A stretch of 64,000 nucleotides of DNA, from NCBI GenBank assembly GCA_943788055.1, contig CALSOU010000004.1, positions 124,001 through 188,000 on the forward strand. The letters are read 5' to 3'. The notes below the pieces were generated by a model, which did not search any database, had not been told where the DNA came from, and was given only the letters and a program-made list of their open reading frames with translations. Positions 19,419 to 28,493 of the stretch are shown piece by piece. This DNA is from an uncultured Saprospiraceae bacterium. GTDB taxonomy: Bacteria > Bacteroidota > Bacteroidia > Chitinophagales > Saprospiraceae. The position numbers and the translations under genes are program-made. Each line of letters starts with the position of its first letter. The first letter of the stretch is position 1.

Positions 19419-19904
19419 ATGTTCACGATGACTAGAAAATATCACTTTGTTCTTATTACTCTTATTGCAATGATTCTATTTGCATCTTGTGATAAGGGAC
19501 TAGTCTATAGCCACAGTGCGGTGATTGATCAAGATGAGTGGAATTATGAGGAACCGCTTGTCTACGATATTATTGCAGAAGATACAACGAAGTACTATGA
19601 GTTGTTTTTAGATATCATGCACGCTTCCGATTTTGGATATGAAAATTTTTACACGAAAATACGTACAGTTTTCCCAGATGGTGAAGAGTTATTCGATGTA
19701 GTATCAATTCAATTGGCTGATAAGATGGGTTCCTGGAATGGGAACTGTTCCTCTACCACCTGCGAAAGTTCCCTTTTGTTGCAAGATGGATTTCGTTTTA
19801 AGCAAGCGGGCCCTCATCAGATTATTCTCGAAAATTATTCTCGAGAGAAGTTAGTAGGTATCGAATCTATTGAATTGAAGCTATACAGTATTGAAGATTA
19901 CTAG
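19419..19904 (+). CDS. gldH: Gliding motility lipoprotein GldH
   Basis: A 161-residue lipoprotein (lipobox LFASC near residue 24) with the GldH pattern: Tyr/Trp-rich N-terminal half (DEWNYEEPLVYDI), YYELFLDI, NFYTKIRTVFPDG, then QLADKMGSWNGNC, and a C-terminal GIESIELKLY. GldH is needed for gliding in Flavobacterium, where loss affects GldJ and SprB localisation. Position directly after dnaJ on the same strand suggests co-transcription. Two Met codons (19419 and 19428) are possible starts. Confidence 0.85.
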   Translation: MFTMTRKYHFVLITLIAMILFASCDKGLVYSHSAVIDQDEWNYEEPLVYDIIAEDTTKYYELFLDIMHASDFGYENFYTKIRTVFPDGEELFDVVSIQLADKMGSWNGNCSSTTCESSLLLQDGFRFKQAGPHQIILENYSREKLVGIESIELKLYSIEDY

Positions 19905-20122
19905 TGCGGGAGGTGCGGTAGATGAAACGAAATTAGTGAAGTTTCGCTTATAAGCCCGTATTTCGTAGTTGCTATTTGATTTGACCGTTTTTAAGGACTT
20001 TTATTAATTCATCATAATGTAATTGTATGCAAGTCGAATTGCTCTACAAAAAGCATTTATTGAAGCTATTCACGAATCGGTGGAAGTTAGGAATAAATGC
20101 ACTACTTTGCGGTCATTATGCC

Positions 20123-21226
20123 TTACTTTCGCATTTCATTTAAGATCTTCCAAATGTCATTTTGATAGGTAGTAGGAACCAGTGATTGATCAGGATTGTC
20201 GCCCATTCTTACAAGTACTAGATTTTCCGAAGGTACAATACTTATATATTGTCCATTTTTCCCAAGTCCAGAATACATGTCATTTGGAGCATCGGGAAGA
20301 AGACTACCTGCAAGTTGAAGTTGTAGACCAGGGACCATGTAAGAAGATTGTCCATTTAACCACCATAGGTACCCATAGCTTTTATTGATATCTTGTGAAA
20401 CTGTTACCGAAGCATCGATGAAGTCGGTATCATCCATGATCACGGTATTTTCCCATTTTCCTTTATTGGAGATCAATAGACCAAAGCGCGCCATGGATCT
20501 AGGAGTACTAAAATATACATGATTATCGCCGACCCAGCTCCACATCCCTTCCATTCCAATTTTATCGGCTAAAACTGTTTCAAAGTAGCTATCGAAATCT
20601 TCACCAACCGCCGATTCAACAACTTGATCCAGAATGGTGTAAGGAGCATTATGATATGCCCACCTTGTTCCCGCATCAGATTTGAATTGCAAATTTTCAG
20701 GGTCCGTGTTGTCTGAATTTGTAACACCATCGTCTAGACCAGTTGTCATTGTAAGATGATTCTTGATGGTTATATTACTTTCTTGGTCAGATGTCAAACT
20801 TGACCATCCTGCCCCAAGGTAAAGATTTGATGGTTCGTTAATACTCAGGAAGCCGTCTTCTTGAGCTTTGCCAATCGTAATTCCCGTCAGTGTTTTTCCA
20901 GCCGATGCCCAATACCACATTCTATCTTTGTTAAAATCTGTGAGCCCAAGTAGGTCTTTACCATAATAGTATTCAAGTACTATTTTACCGTCTTTAAGCA
21001 GTAAGAACGCTCTAGTGTCGCCATCTTGAAGCAGTGATTCAAGATTTGGGAGTAGACTCGTATCCCAACCTAAACTATCCGCACTTAAAGTATCCCAGTC
21101 ATCTCCTGATATCGAAGGGAAATACAATTCATCATTCATAGTTGGATCTGTATCAGGATCCATAGCTTCTGTGCGGTCACATGCAATCAAAGTGATTGAA
21201 AATAGTGCTAAAAGTAGGTTTTTCAT
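20123..21226 (-). CDS. Serine hydrolase of the class C beta-lactamase / penicillin-binding protein superfamily
   Basis: A 367-residue lipoprotein (lipobox LIAC, Cys 16) with the active-site tetrad S-A-G-K at about residues 108-111, a Tyr-x-Asn element in WAYHNAPYTIL and the expected large alpha/beta domain (PF00144). Members include esterases, D-aminopeptidases and carboxypeptidases; resistance activity should not be assumed. It is convergent with gldH and lies downstream of porZ with about 290 bp between. Confidence 0.88.
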   Translation of the reverse strand: MKNLLLALFSITLIACDRTEAMDPDTDPTMNDELYFPSISGDDWDTLSADSLGWDTSLLPNLESLLQDGDTRAFLLLKDGKIVLEYYYGKDLLGLTDFNKDRMWYWASAGKTLTGITIGKAQEDGFLSINEPSNLYLGAGWSSLTSDQESNITIKNHLTMTTGLDDGVTNSDNTDPENLQFKSDAGTRWAYHNAPYTILDQVVESAVGEDFDSYFETVLADKIGMEGMWSWVGDNHVYFSTPRSMARFGLLISNKGKWENTVIMDDTDFIDASVTVSQDINKSYGYLWWLNGQSSYMVPGLQLQLAGSLLPDAPNDMYSGLGKNGQYISIVPSENLVLVRMGDNPDQSLVPTTYQNDIWKILNEMRK

Positions 21227-21516
21227 ATCGACTGATTTTTACATAAGATAAACGTAGTCCAAAAAGGTTTAATCGTACTACGCGATCCGTTATGTTTTTC
21301 TTATAATTATGACTTAGCCTAGTAAAGGATAGCATTACCGAAAACCCTATGTTTCGACCAGATATTATTAAAATCTGTGAAATAATGGAAAATTAATAAC
21401 TCGCGAGTGAATCTACTCCCCCAATTGCTCTTAGAGCAGAAAGATTGTTTAGAGAGGGGAACAATAGAGAGATCGTAGATGATGGATATACAGTGATTCT
21501 TACTTTATGGAATACT

Positions 21517-23862
21517 CTAATCTACAAACAAGATCTTTGTCGTTTCAGTTACAATATTCTCTAGTGATTTCGTATAAATTGCGTACACAATATATACACC
21601 TGTCTTTACCTTAGCACCACTGTAGTCAAATCCATCCCAGATTGCAGTTCCACCATTCGCAGTTGTTTCAAAAACCAATCTTCCTTGTATGTCTGTAATC
21701 TTGACATTTGCATCTTCAGCTAATCCTCGAATAGCGATTGGACCATCCCAGCCTGGTCTGACAGGATTGGGAAACGTATACAATTCAGAAGTATTGAAGA
21801 AAGTGGTGGCACCAGTCGCATCGATACGAAGTGATTGCACACCTTTATCAGTGGCAATATACATCTCGCCAACAAATGGATCGTACTCTAGATCGATTAT
21901 GTTGTTATCAAATAATGGGCTGTTTTCGGTGGTATATCGAAAAACTTGATTTTCTCCACTGGATGATTGAACGTATATCCCTGTTGTAGTGCCTAGCCAT
22001 TTGCGATTTGCGCCATCTACAGCAATAGTCGTAATGAATTCAGTTGCTAATAAGGGTGCCGGTATACTATCTTCTAATACTTTACGGGTTGAACCTGTAC
22101 AGTTAGTATTTGTAAAAACATTACCACATTCAAAAATGACGGGGCCATTTTGGGTTCCAACCCACATATCACCTTCCAAATCACGTTTAATCGTAAATAC
22201 TTTTCCACTTGGCAATTCAGAGTTAGTCGAACGAAAGATTTTAAATTCATCATCCGTTGGATCAGCAAGAGTTCCTTTGTGATTAAACACTATTACACCT
22301 CCAGTTGATCCCACTAGGGGCATCCATATGTGACCAAAGTCATCGAACTCGACAGCCCCAAGATTCGTCGTATTGCCAAATTTGTAGTTGTGCCATACCC
22401 TGTCCTTGGTTAGTACGTGTAACGGGAATTCAGCATTGTAAGTTATTACCCAAAGGTTTTCATCATCATCAAACTTTAACTCTGGAATCCGTACAAGTTC
22501 TACTAGAGAAGGTGTTCCTTCCAAAGGAGAACTATTACTATTGAAGACCTCCCTTTTACCCGTTTCATTGTTAATTTCTAATAGCCCGCCAGGAAAGGCA
22601 CCAGCATAAATGATGTCTTTGGTTGGATGGGGTTGAGCTACTAGGAAGTTAATCATCCCAGAATCCTTCATTGCAACAGTTGTATTTTCATTGTAATTGA
22701 TCCAGCCACCGTTGCGCTTAACGTAAAAGCCATTTCGATTACTGTCAAATAAAAAATTTTCGTTGATTCCACCTGATGCAATGTACGGTTCACTGTCCTT
22801 GATCCGGATCTCTCGCGCACGCTCCGAGTATGGTGAGTTGAATAGTATGGAAGAACAAGCTTTATTGTGCTCTGATTGATGACGTATGCCATGCCAATTG
22901 TCGGCATACCATATCGACCCATCTTCAGTTTGTATCGCATCGACCATGCTATTTCCACAGCAGGTCGTGGAAGGAATTTTTGATCCATCTGATTTTACTA
23001 AATCAATAAAACTGACACCGTCGTCAAATCCCCCAATCAGCAGATCAGACCCTTCACTGCTGATGAATTGAAATGTTCGATTTTCTTCGGCGTCAAATAA
23101 TTCCCAAGCACCTGCATTAGTTTTATAAACTTGATTGTCCACAATTGCATACAATTCGTCTCCAAAAACTTCTATATCTTTTGCTTCATAGATCGCTGGC
23201 AAGCCAACTTCTCCATCTTGTAACTCCCATTTTGTAAAGTCTCCTGGATTGGAGTTATCTGCTTCAATAAATTTGTAAATTCCCTCGGCAGTTGCAGCAT
23301 ATAGCTCATTATTTCGTTGAGCTAGTTCAAAAACCTCCGTCTCCATATTGGTAGTAAATTCAAAGAAGTAGTTGTCTGCGTTTTGAACAAGAATTCCGAA
23401 CCTTGTGGCATATAGTATGCGACGATTATCAGTTACAATAATCTTGTTAATTTCTTTCTCTATGAATGTAGTATTTAGCTTTAGGTCTTGGATAGTCTGG
23501 ATTGTGCCGTCAGCATTTACGATGTCTATAGCACCAGTGACATAAGCTACGATTAATTGGTCTCCTTGCTTATCGTAGGCGATTTGTGATACTCCTACCT
23601 CTGAGAATCCGTCAATTTTGGAATAAAATTGACCTACAAATTCTTCTTTATCTATTCTATTGATTGACAATTCGGTTGAGTAGTAAATATATTCATCCGA
23701 TTGTGTAACATGCTTAGCAATCTGAAGCGGTAAGTGTGACTCCCAATCGCCAATTTCTTTGTTGAATTGAGCATTGGTTTCTGCACTCCAGAGTAAAGCA
23801 AACGCTAGAAAGAATACTTGAAATAGTGGTAATTTTTGTATCAAAGAAAGCTGATTTTGCAC
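21517..23862 (-). CDS. porZ: Type IX secretion system protein PorZ
   Basis: A 781-residue secreted protein, close to the size of Porphyromonas PorZ (about 780). After a signal peptide (cleaved near residue 31) come two beta-propeller domains built of repeated sensor-like blades (for example YDKQGDQLIVAYVTGAIDI, DEDNLWVIT-type and GDMWVGTQNGPVIF motifs). A C-terminal Ig-like sorting domain starts YTFPNPVRPGWDGPIAIRG near residue 690. PorZ sits on the cell surface with the PorU sortase and supplies lipopolysaccharide for attachment of T9SS cargo. The presence of PorZ and GldH shows that the cell exports proteins by T9SS. Confidence 0.85.
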   Translation of the reverse strand: MQNQLSLIQKLPLFQVFFLAFALLWSAETNAQFNKEIGDWESHLPLQIAKHVTQSDEYIYYSTELSINRIDKEEFVGQFYSKIDGFSEVGVSQIAYDKQGDQLIVAYVTGAIDIVNADGTIQTIQDLKLNTTFIEKEINKIIVTDNRRILYATRFGILVQNADNYFFEFTTNMETEVFELAQRNNELYAATAEGIYKFIEADNSNPGDFTKWELQDGEVGLPAIYEAKDIEVFGDELYAIVDNQVYKTNAGAWELFDAEENRTFQFISSEGSDLLIGGFDDGVSFIDLVKSDGSKIPSTTCCGNSMVDAIQTEDGSIWYADNWHGIRHQSEHNKACSSILFNSPYSERAREIRIKDSEPYIASGGINENFLFDSNRNGFYVKRNGGWINYNENTTVAMKDSGMINFLVAQPHPTKDIIYAGAFPGGLLEINNETGKREVFNSNSSPLEGTPSLVELVRIPELKFDDDENLWVITYNAEFPLHVLTKDRVWHNYKFGNTTNLGAVEFDDFGHIWMPLVGSTGGVIVFNHKGTLADPTDDEFKIFRSTNSELPSGKVFTIKRDLEGDMWVGTQNGPVIFECGNVFTNTNCTGSTRKVLEDSIPAPLLATEFITTIAVDGANRKWLGTTTGIYVQSSSGENQVFRYTTENSPLFDNNIIDLEYDPFVGEMYIATDKGVQSLRIDATGATTFFNTSELYTFPNPVRPGWDGPIAIRGLAEDANVKITDIQGRLVFETTANGGTAIWDGFDYSGAKVKTGVYIVYAIYTKSLENIVTETTKILFVD

Positions 23863-23915
23863 AGGAATAAATTAGATATAAGAATCTGAATTGTCAACAT
23901 ATCCGTTTTAGAACG

Positions 23916-23949
23916 CAAAACTAGCTCATCAGTTATATATCTAATCCAA
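23916..23949 (-). promoter_or_regulatory. Possible porZ promoter
   Basis: On the minus strand TAGTTTTG (23916-23923) matches TAnnTTTG, with a TTG at 23947-23949, spacer 23 bases (upper limit). A start near 23909 would give a leader of about 47 bases before porZ. Confidence 0.4.
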
Positions 23950-23988
23950 AAAAATCTCAAGATTTGATTATTCTTTGTCCACTGAAGG

Positions 23989-25074
23989 TCAATTTGTCTC
24001 CTGCATGCCCTTTATACTATTCATGATCACCTCCATTCTTTGCATTAGATTTCTTTTTGGGGAGCCAGCAGCATAGATAAATGACATTGTAAATATCAGT
24101 TGATTGGAGTCCTTTTCCTTGATAAGGTAAGCAATATATGGTCCTCCCATATAGCTTTTTTCAGTTTCCCAAATTCCTCGTAGTTCTTTGGAATACCTGT
24201 CTTCAGTAGATTTTACAAATTCATAGGTCGGTAAATCTCGATCATTTACGAGAAGTTTGTCTCCTTCGATATGTTTACTTCCAAAGTCCTCGACTAAACC
24301 TATGATTTCCTCTTTTCCGAATTGACTATCGCTTTCATATGGTATTGTTCGCACAACCACACTCTGAATGCTCTGGTTTTCATCTTTCCTAAGCCAGATC
24401 ATTCTATCATTTAGACTTTTCTTTGCAAGAGCAAATTCTGACGGAATCTGAGCATCTAGGTTTGCTATTTCTTTGAGTGTATTTTTTGCAATGACATTTT
24501 CACCTGCAGAGTATGTATTTGCTTTAATTTGCTCATAATCATGTGCATAGACGCGTTGTAGAATGTCTGGTAGTTTTGCCTTAATTATATCCATCAGTTG
24601 TGATTCTGTCGGAGCAAATAGATAAATTAGGATTTGCCCTTTTGCCCATTTGTTCTTACCTACAATACTATTGAACGATGGGTCTTTCATTGCTTGACGA
24701 TATTTCTCTTGACCAATATCTTGAACGACCATTTGGGTCATTTTCGATTCTTTGTCCCCAAGATTGGCAAGTATAATATAGTTCCTGTAATGCTTGAAAA
24801 CAGTCGAATGTGTAATTTGGTCATGATTAAAATGTCTCAAATCTAGCAATGGCTCTGGAGTTGGAGTTACTGGGAATGCACCTGTATAATAGAAATCTAA
24901 TGTATCGCCTACTGGACCATCCCACATCATTTGATCACTTAGCACTGTAACCTCGTTTACTTTTCCAAATGCAGTTGGTATTGATTCCATACCTCCTAGT
25001 ACATCATCTGCACAAGATTGAAAACTTATTCCTAAAATCAAAAGGGTGATGTAGATATATATTGATTTTGTCAT
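23989..25074 (-). CDS. DUF4837 family lipoprotein
   Basis: A 361-residue lipoprotein of a family restricted largely to Bacteroidota, function unknown. The lipobox is SFQSC (Cys about 21) when the ATG at 25074 (MTKSIYIY) is used. The ATG at 25128 would add 18 residues before the signal peptide and is less likely. The start of the mature protein has the family pattern GKVNEVTVLSDQMMWDG...VGDTL followed by PEPLLDLRHF. Several segments with charged residues suggest a globular periplasmic domain. It lies upstream of porZ on the same strand, but a porZ promoter is possible between them. Confidence 0.8.
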   Translation of the reverse strand: MTKSIYIYITLLILGISFQSCADDVLGGMESIPTAFGKVNEVTVLSDQMMWDGPVGDTLDFYYTGAFPVTPTPEPLLDLRHFNHDQITHSTVFKHYRNYIILANLGDKESKMTQMVVQDIGQEKYRQAMKDPSFNSIVGKNKWAKGQILIYLFAPTESQLMDIIKAKLPDILQRVYAHDYEQIKANTYSAGENVIAKNTLKEIANLDAQIPSEFALAKKSLNDRMIWLRKDENQSIQSVVVRTIPYESDSQFGKEEIIGLVEDFGSKHIEGDKLLVNDRDLPTYEFVKSTEDRYSKELRGIWETEKSYMGGPYIAYLIKEKDSNQLIFTMSFIYAAGSPKRNLMQRMEVIMNSIKGMQETN

Positions 25075-25374
25075 TGTATGTCTGTTTTTGAATACACCAT
25101 GTTGTAAAGATTTGAAGTATTCTACCAATGTTGCTTATAGCAATATTAAATATAAACTTTAAGTAGTGTCGCAAAAGCAGTTCTACTATATACTTCTTAG
25201 ATGCTCGTTCGTGGGAAAATGGTGTGCTTGATGCTATTAAAACAGTTACTTCATTGTAAGAGTTCTATTTCAAAGTAATCAGTATTTTTCTTTACCTTTT
25301 CTATACGATTTCAAAAGATCTGTTAAATCTCTAAAAAGTCAACTAGTTAGTTTCAAAACGTTTGATATTTAGAA

Positions 25375-26985
25375 CTATGACACAAGAGTTTTAGGTTTTG
25401 GACCTGCCTGCGCAATTGAATGACTTGTTTGATTATTGAATTGCAGGAAGTTTTTTTGAAACCTCTTAATTAGATCCTGGGCTTGCAAGTCATATTGATG
25501 TTCATCAATCCAATTGGCCTTGGGATTTAGAATCTCTGATGGCACCTTCGAACAACTTGTGGGAATGGCTAAATCAAAACCGTCCAATTTCTCAAATTCA
25601 ACATTTTCTAGTTCCCCATTTTGTGCGGCGGTGATCATAGCTCGAGTATATTTTAGAGAAATTCGATGCCCATCTCCATATGCACCACCTACCCAACCAG
25701 TGTTAACAAGCCAAACCTTAACTTCATGCTGGTCCATCTTTTCTCCCAACATTGTTGCATACTTGGTTGGATGCAATGGAAGAAAAGGTGCTCCAAAACA
25801 TGCCGAAAAAGTTGCTTGAGGTTCCGTTATTCCTAATTCCGTACCTGCTATTTTAGCCGTGTAACCTGAAATGAAATAATACATTGCTTGCTCCTTTGTT
25901 AGCTTACTAATGGGAGGTAATACACCAAATGCATCGCATGTCAAGAAGAATATATGTTTTGGATGCCCAGCTTTTGAGTCGTTTTTTGCTTCGGGTATAT
26001 GCTCAAGTGGGTATGAAACTCTAGTGTTCTCTGTAATCGAGTTGTCTGCAAAATCAATTTCGCCGTTTTCTCTTATTCCTACGTTTTCCAAAAGTGCACC
26101 TTTTTTAATAGCATGGAAAATCTGAGGTTCTCCTTCTTCACTAAGATTGATAGTCTTGGCATAACAGCCTCCTTCAAAATTGAAGACCCCATCTTCTCCC
26201 CAACCATGTTCGTCATCTCCAATGAGCAACCTGTCTATGTCTGCTGAAAGTGTTGTTTTCCCGGTTCCAGATAAACCGAAAAAGATGGTGGAATCACCTT
26301 CCAAACTGACGTTCGCAGAACAATGCATTGGAAGTACTCCTTGCTGTTTTGGAAGGATAGTATTTAGAACTGAGAAAATTCCTTTTTTAATTTCTCCCGT
26401 GTAACCAGTGCCTCCAATCAGTATCATTTTTTCAGAAAAATTAATGATTGCAAAATTGGTGGCTCTTAGTTCTGTGTAGATGCTAGTATCAGCATGATAA
26501 TCAGGAGCGCAAAGGATTGTCCATTGTGGTTTGAAATCTTGTTGCTTTTCAACATCGCAATTTCTGAACATATTGGAGGCAAAAAGCGCGCTGTAAGCTT
26601 TTTCAGCAACAGTGCGGATGTTCAATTCATATTGGTTATCAGCGCAAACAAATGCATCGTGCACAAACAACTCTTTTCTAGAAAGGTAGTTACATAGCTC
26701 CTTCTTTAGCCCTTGAAATACGTTTTTACTGATTGCCTGGTTTATATTTCCCCAATCGACGACATCTTTTGTAAATGAGTCATCAACTATGTACCGATCT
26801 TTAGGAGATCTTCCGGTGAATTTTCCAGTCCTGATTGCAACGGCTCCTAGATTCGTTCGTACCGACTGTTCGTCTTTTAAAATGTAGTTTTCATACTCTG
26901 AAGGAGTAAGATTATAGTGGGCTTCCCCTCCGGTAATGTCCAATGACATTAAGTGAGAATTGATTGCATCTAGTGCGGTTCTCAT
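25375..26985 (-). CDS. pckA: Phosphoenolpyruvate carboxykinase (ATP)
   Basis: A 536-residue enzyme of gluconeogenesis that converts oxaloacetate and ATP to phosphoenolpyruvate, CO2 and ADP. The kinase-1a P-loop GLSGTGKTTLSAD is at about residues 238-250, followed by the metal-binding IGDDEHGW (about 258) and the FEGGCYAK motif. TRVSYPLEHI and FLTCDAFGVLPP are further signatures of the ATP-dependent class. On the minus strand TAACTTTG (27012-27019) is a possible -7 box, but no TTG is correctly spaced. Confidence 0.97.
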   Translation of the reverse strand: MRTALDAINSHLMSLDITGGEAHYNLTPSEYENYILKDEQSVRTNLGAVAIRTGKFTGRSPKDRYIVDDSFTKDVVDWGNINQAISKNVFQGLKKELCNYLSRKELFVHDAFVCADNQYELNIRTVAEKAYSALFASNMFRNCDVEKQQDFKPQWTILCAPDYHADTSIYTELRATNFAIINFSEKMILIGGTGYTGEIKKGIFSVLNTILPKQQGVLPMHCSANVSLEGDSTIFFGLSGTGKTTLSADIDRLLIGDDEHGWGEDGVFNFEGGCYAKTINLSEEGEPQIFHAIKKGALLENVGIRENGEIDFADNSITENTRVSYPLEHIPEAKNDSKAGHPKHIFFLTCDAFGVLPPISKLTKEQAMYYFISGYTAKIAGTELGITEPQATFSACFGAPFLPLHPTKYATMLGEKMDQHEVKVWLVNTGWVGGAYGDGHRISLKYTRAMITAAQNGELENVEFEKLDGFDLAIPTSCSKVPSEILNPKANWIDEHQYDLQAQDLIKRFQKNFLQFNNQTSHSIAQAGPKPKTLVS

Positions 26986-27143
26986 AGTTAGCTAAATTTG
27001 ATTAGGTACCTCAAAGTTAGGAGAATAGCGATGAATTGTTCTCACTTTTTGAATGTTAATCCTAAACAATTTAGTTTTTCTATTTATAATAGGCCTTTCA
27101 AACTTGGTGTATATTTGACACCTAATATGTTTTTTTAAGAAAT

Positions 27144-27908
27144 CTAAGATATGGACTTTTCCATGTGTAACTGGATGTCTTTTACTCTTTTTTGGATGTC
27201 AATCAAACGATCTTCAAGAATGTTATCCAAATTTACTTTTGCATCCGAAAAGCTTAAATGTGCATAGTACTCCCAGATCTCTGCAATGTCAGAGTAATCA
27301 ATACTGTATGGCGCATAGACATCATTGTCAGAAGTTAACAAAAGTCTTTCCTCCTCGGGAATATTGGTTATCCTTTTGTACACAACTCCTAAGTCTTTGC
27401 TTACAATCACATAAGTTTTGTTGTTCTTGATGTAATAAAGTTTTTCCAAGTATGAACAAATAACTATGCTTCCCGGCTCCATAGGAAGCATTGATTCTCC
27501 ATTTACTTCAAAGCCTCGATAAGTGCCTTGAGGCATATTTGGGAAATATACCTTTGGAAGCTCGCTAATGTATTGTGGGTCTTGAAAGCTTTCAAGGTAT
27601 CCCGCTTCGGCCTTAGTATCTACTAGTTCAATATTACTTCTGTCATGGTTGTCTACAGATATAGCAAGAACTCGAAAGTCTTTATTCCGTATTATTTCAA
27701 GCTCCTTTAAGCTTAAATCTGTTTTCATTAGAGCATCAAGATGAATGTCAAATAATTCGGAGAGTTTAATCAAGGTGAGGACGTTTGGTTCTGTATACCC
27801 TCTTTCGTAATCTCCTAATGTTGTTCTAGCGACGTGTAGGTCGTTTGCTAAGTCCTGTTGGGAAAGCTTCTTTTTACGTCGTAAGTACTTGATATTCTTA
27901 GCTAGCAT
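27144..27908 (-). CDS. XRE-family transcriptional regulator with S24/LexA-like C-terminal domain
   Basis: A 254-residue regulator starting MLAKNIKYLRRKKKLSQQDL; an upstream ATG at 28010 would add 34 residues through the promoter region and is rejected. Residues 1-65 form a Cro/CI-type helix-turn-helix (SQQDLANDLHVARTTLGDYERG). Residues 110-205 are a peptidase S24-like domain with the loop FEVNGESMLPMEPGSIVIC, where S-M matches the catalytic serine context of LexA/CI, and KTYVIVSKDLGVVYKRI, where a Lys is expected. Such proteins act as stress or phage-type repressors that may self-cleave or bind ligands. The palindrome at 27991-28011 in the divergent promoter region is its likely operator. Confidence 0.85.
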   Translation of the reverse strand: MLAKNIKYLRRKKKLSQQDLANDLHVARTTLGDYERGYTEPNVLTLIKLSELFDIHLDALMKTDLSLKELEIIRNKDFRVLAISVDNHDRSNIELVDTKAEAGYLESFQDPQYISELPKVYFPNMPQGTYRGFEVNGESMLPMEPGSIVICSYLEKLYYIKNNKTYVIVSKDLGVVYKRITNIPEEERLLLTSDNDVYAPYSIDYSDIAEIWEYYAHLSFSDAKVNLDNILEDRLIDIQKRVKDIQLHMEKSIS

Positions 27909-27990
27909 AATAAAAAAATATGAAAAAAATGAATGATTGTTTTGCAATAATACAAAACTATTATAATTTAGTTGGATTTTTCGGCATAAA

Positions 27991-28011
27991 ATTGTCGTAT
28001 TTACCGACAAT
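27991..28011. promoter_or_regulatory. Palindromic operator, probably for the adjacent XRE/S24 regulator
   Basis: Perfect 7-bp arms ATTGTCG and CGACAAT separated by seven bases, located between the regulator (start 27908) and the divergent small gene (start 28050). Spacing and position suit a repressor controlling both genes. Confidence 0.6.
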
Positions 28012-28049
28012 GTTGAATAATCTGATTTTTCATCCTAAAATTCTAAGAT

Positions 28050-28238
28050 ATGAAAGAGAATGAAATGAGCCAGAAAAAATTGAAAATCAGTAGTTCAATC
28101 AAAAAGGAAACGATTGAAATGAACGAAGTTGATGCACTCCGTGTCCAATTTGGAATCGACAAAATTATGGGAGCAAACTCGATGCTAGATTTAATTCAGA
28201 AAGAATTGAAGCTCCGACAGCATGCAATGGCTAGTTAG
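28050..28238 (+). CDS. Small protein of unknown function divergent from the XRE/S24 regulator
   Basis: A 62-residue, lysine- and methionine-rich protein (MKENEMSQKKLKIS... ending LRQHAMAS) with no membrane segment and a predicted amphipathic helix in the second half (MLDLIQKELKLRQH). I do not recognise it. It starts 39 bp from the palindromic operator and reads away from the regulator gene, so it may be the regulated partner. The second Met (28065) is an alternative start. Confidence 0.5.
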   Translation: MKENEMSQKKLKISSSIKKETIEMNEVDALRVQFGIDKIMGANSMLDLIQKELKLRQHAMAS

Positions 28239-28267
28239 TATTAGTTAATCTCAGGTGCAGACAGGGG

Positions 28268-28426
28268 ATTACAGGAAAGGTTATGGCTTATGGGCGTCTA
28301 GAGCAGAAGGTATTATCTGACGATTCAGTATAAATAAATGTTGAGGACTTGGCATTTGGTTTATATTTTATCCAACTCACATACGAAGATGGGCAAACGG
28401 TAACTCGTAAATTTGTAAAGATTTAA
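28268..28426 (+). pseudogene. Remnant of a T9SS C-terminal sorting domain
   Basis: A 52-codon open stretch ending at a TAA (28424-28426) and reading ITGKVMAYGRLEQKVLSDDSV, then an in-frame TAA (28331-28333), then INVEDLAFGLYFIQLTYE and DGQTVTRKFVKI. The GLYFIQL...VTRKFVKI ending is the hallmark of type A T9SS sorting domains (usual form GMYFIQ...KFVK). No upstream gene body remains. Confidence 0.75.
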
Positions 28427-28493
28427 TTCTATTTTTTAACGGTTTTCATCTAGAAAAAACCAACACTGTGCGCTCTTTTTGTAATTTAGACGT

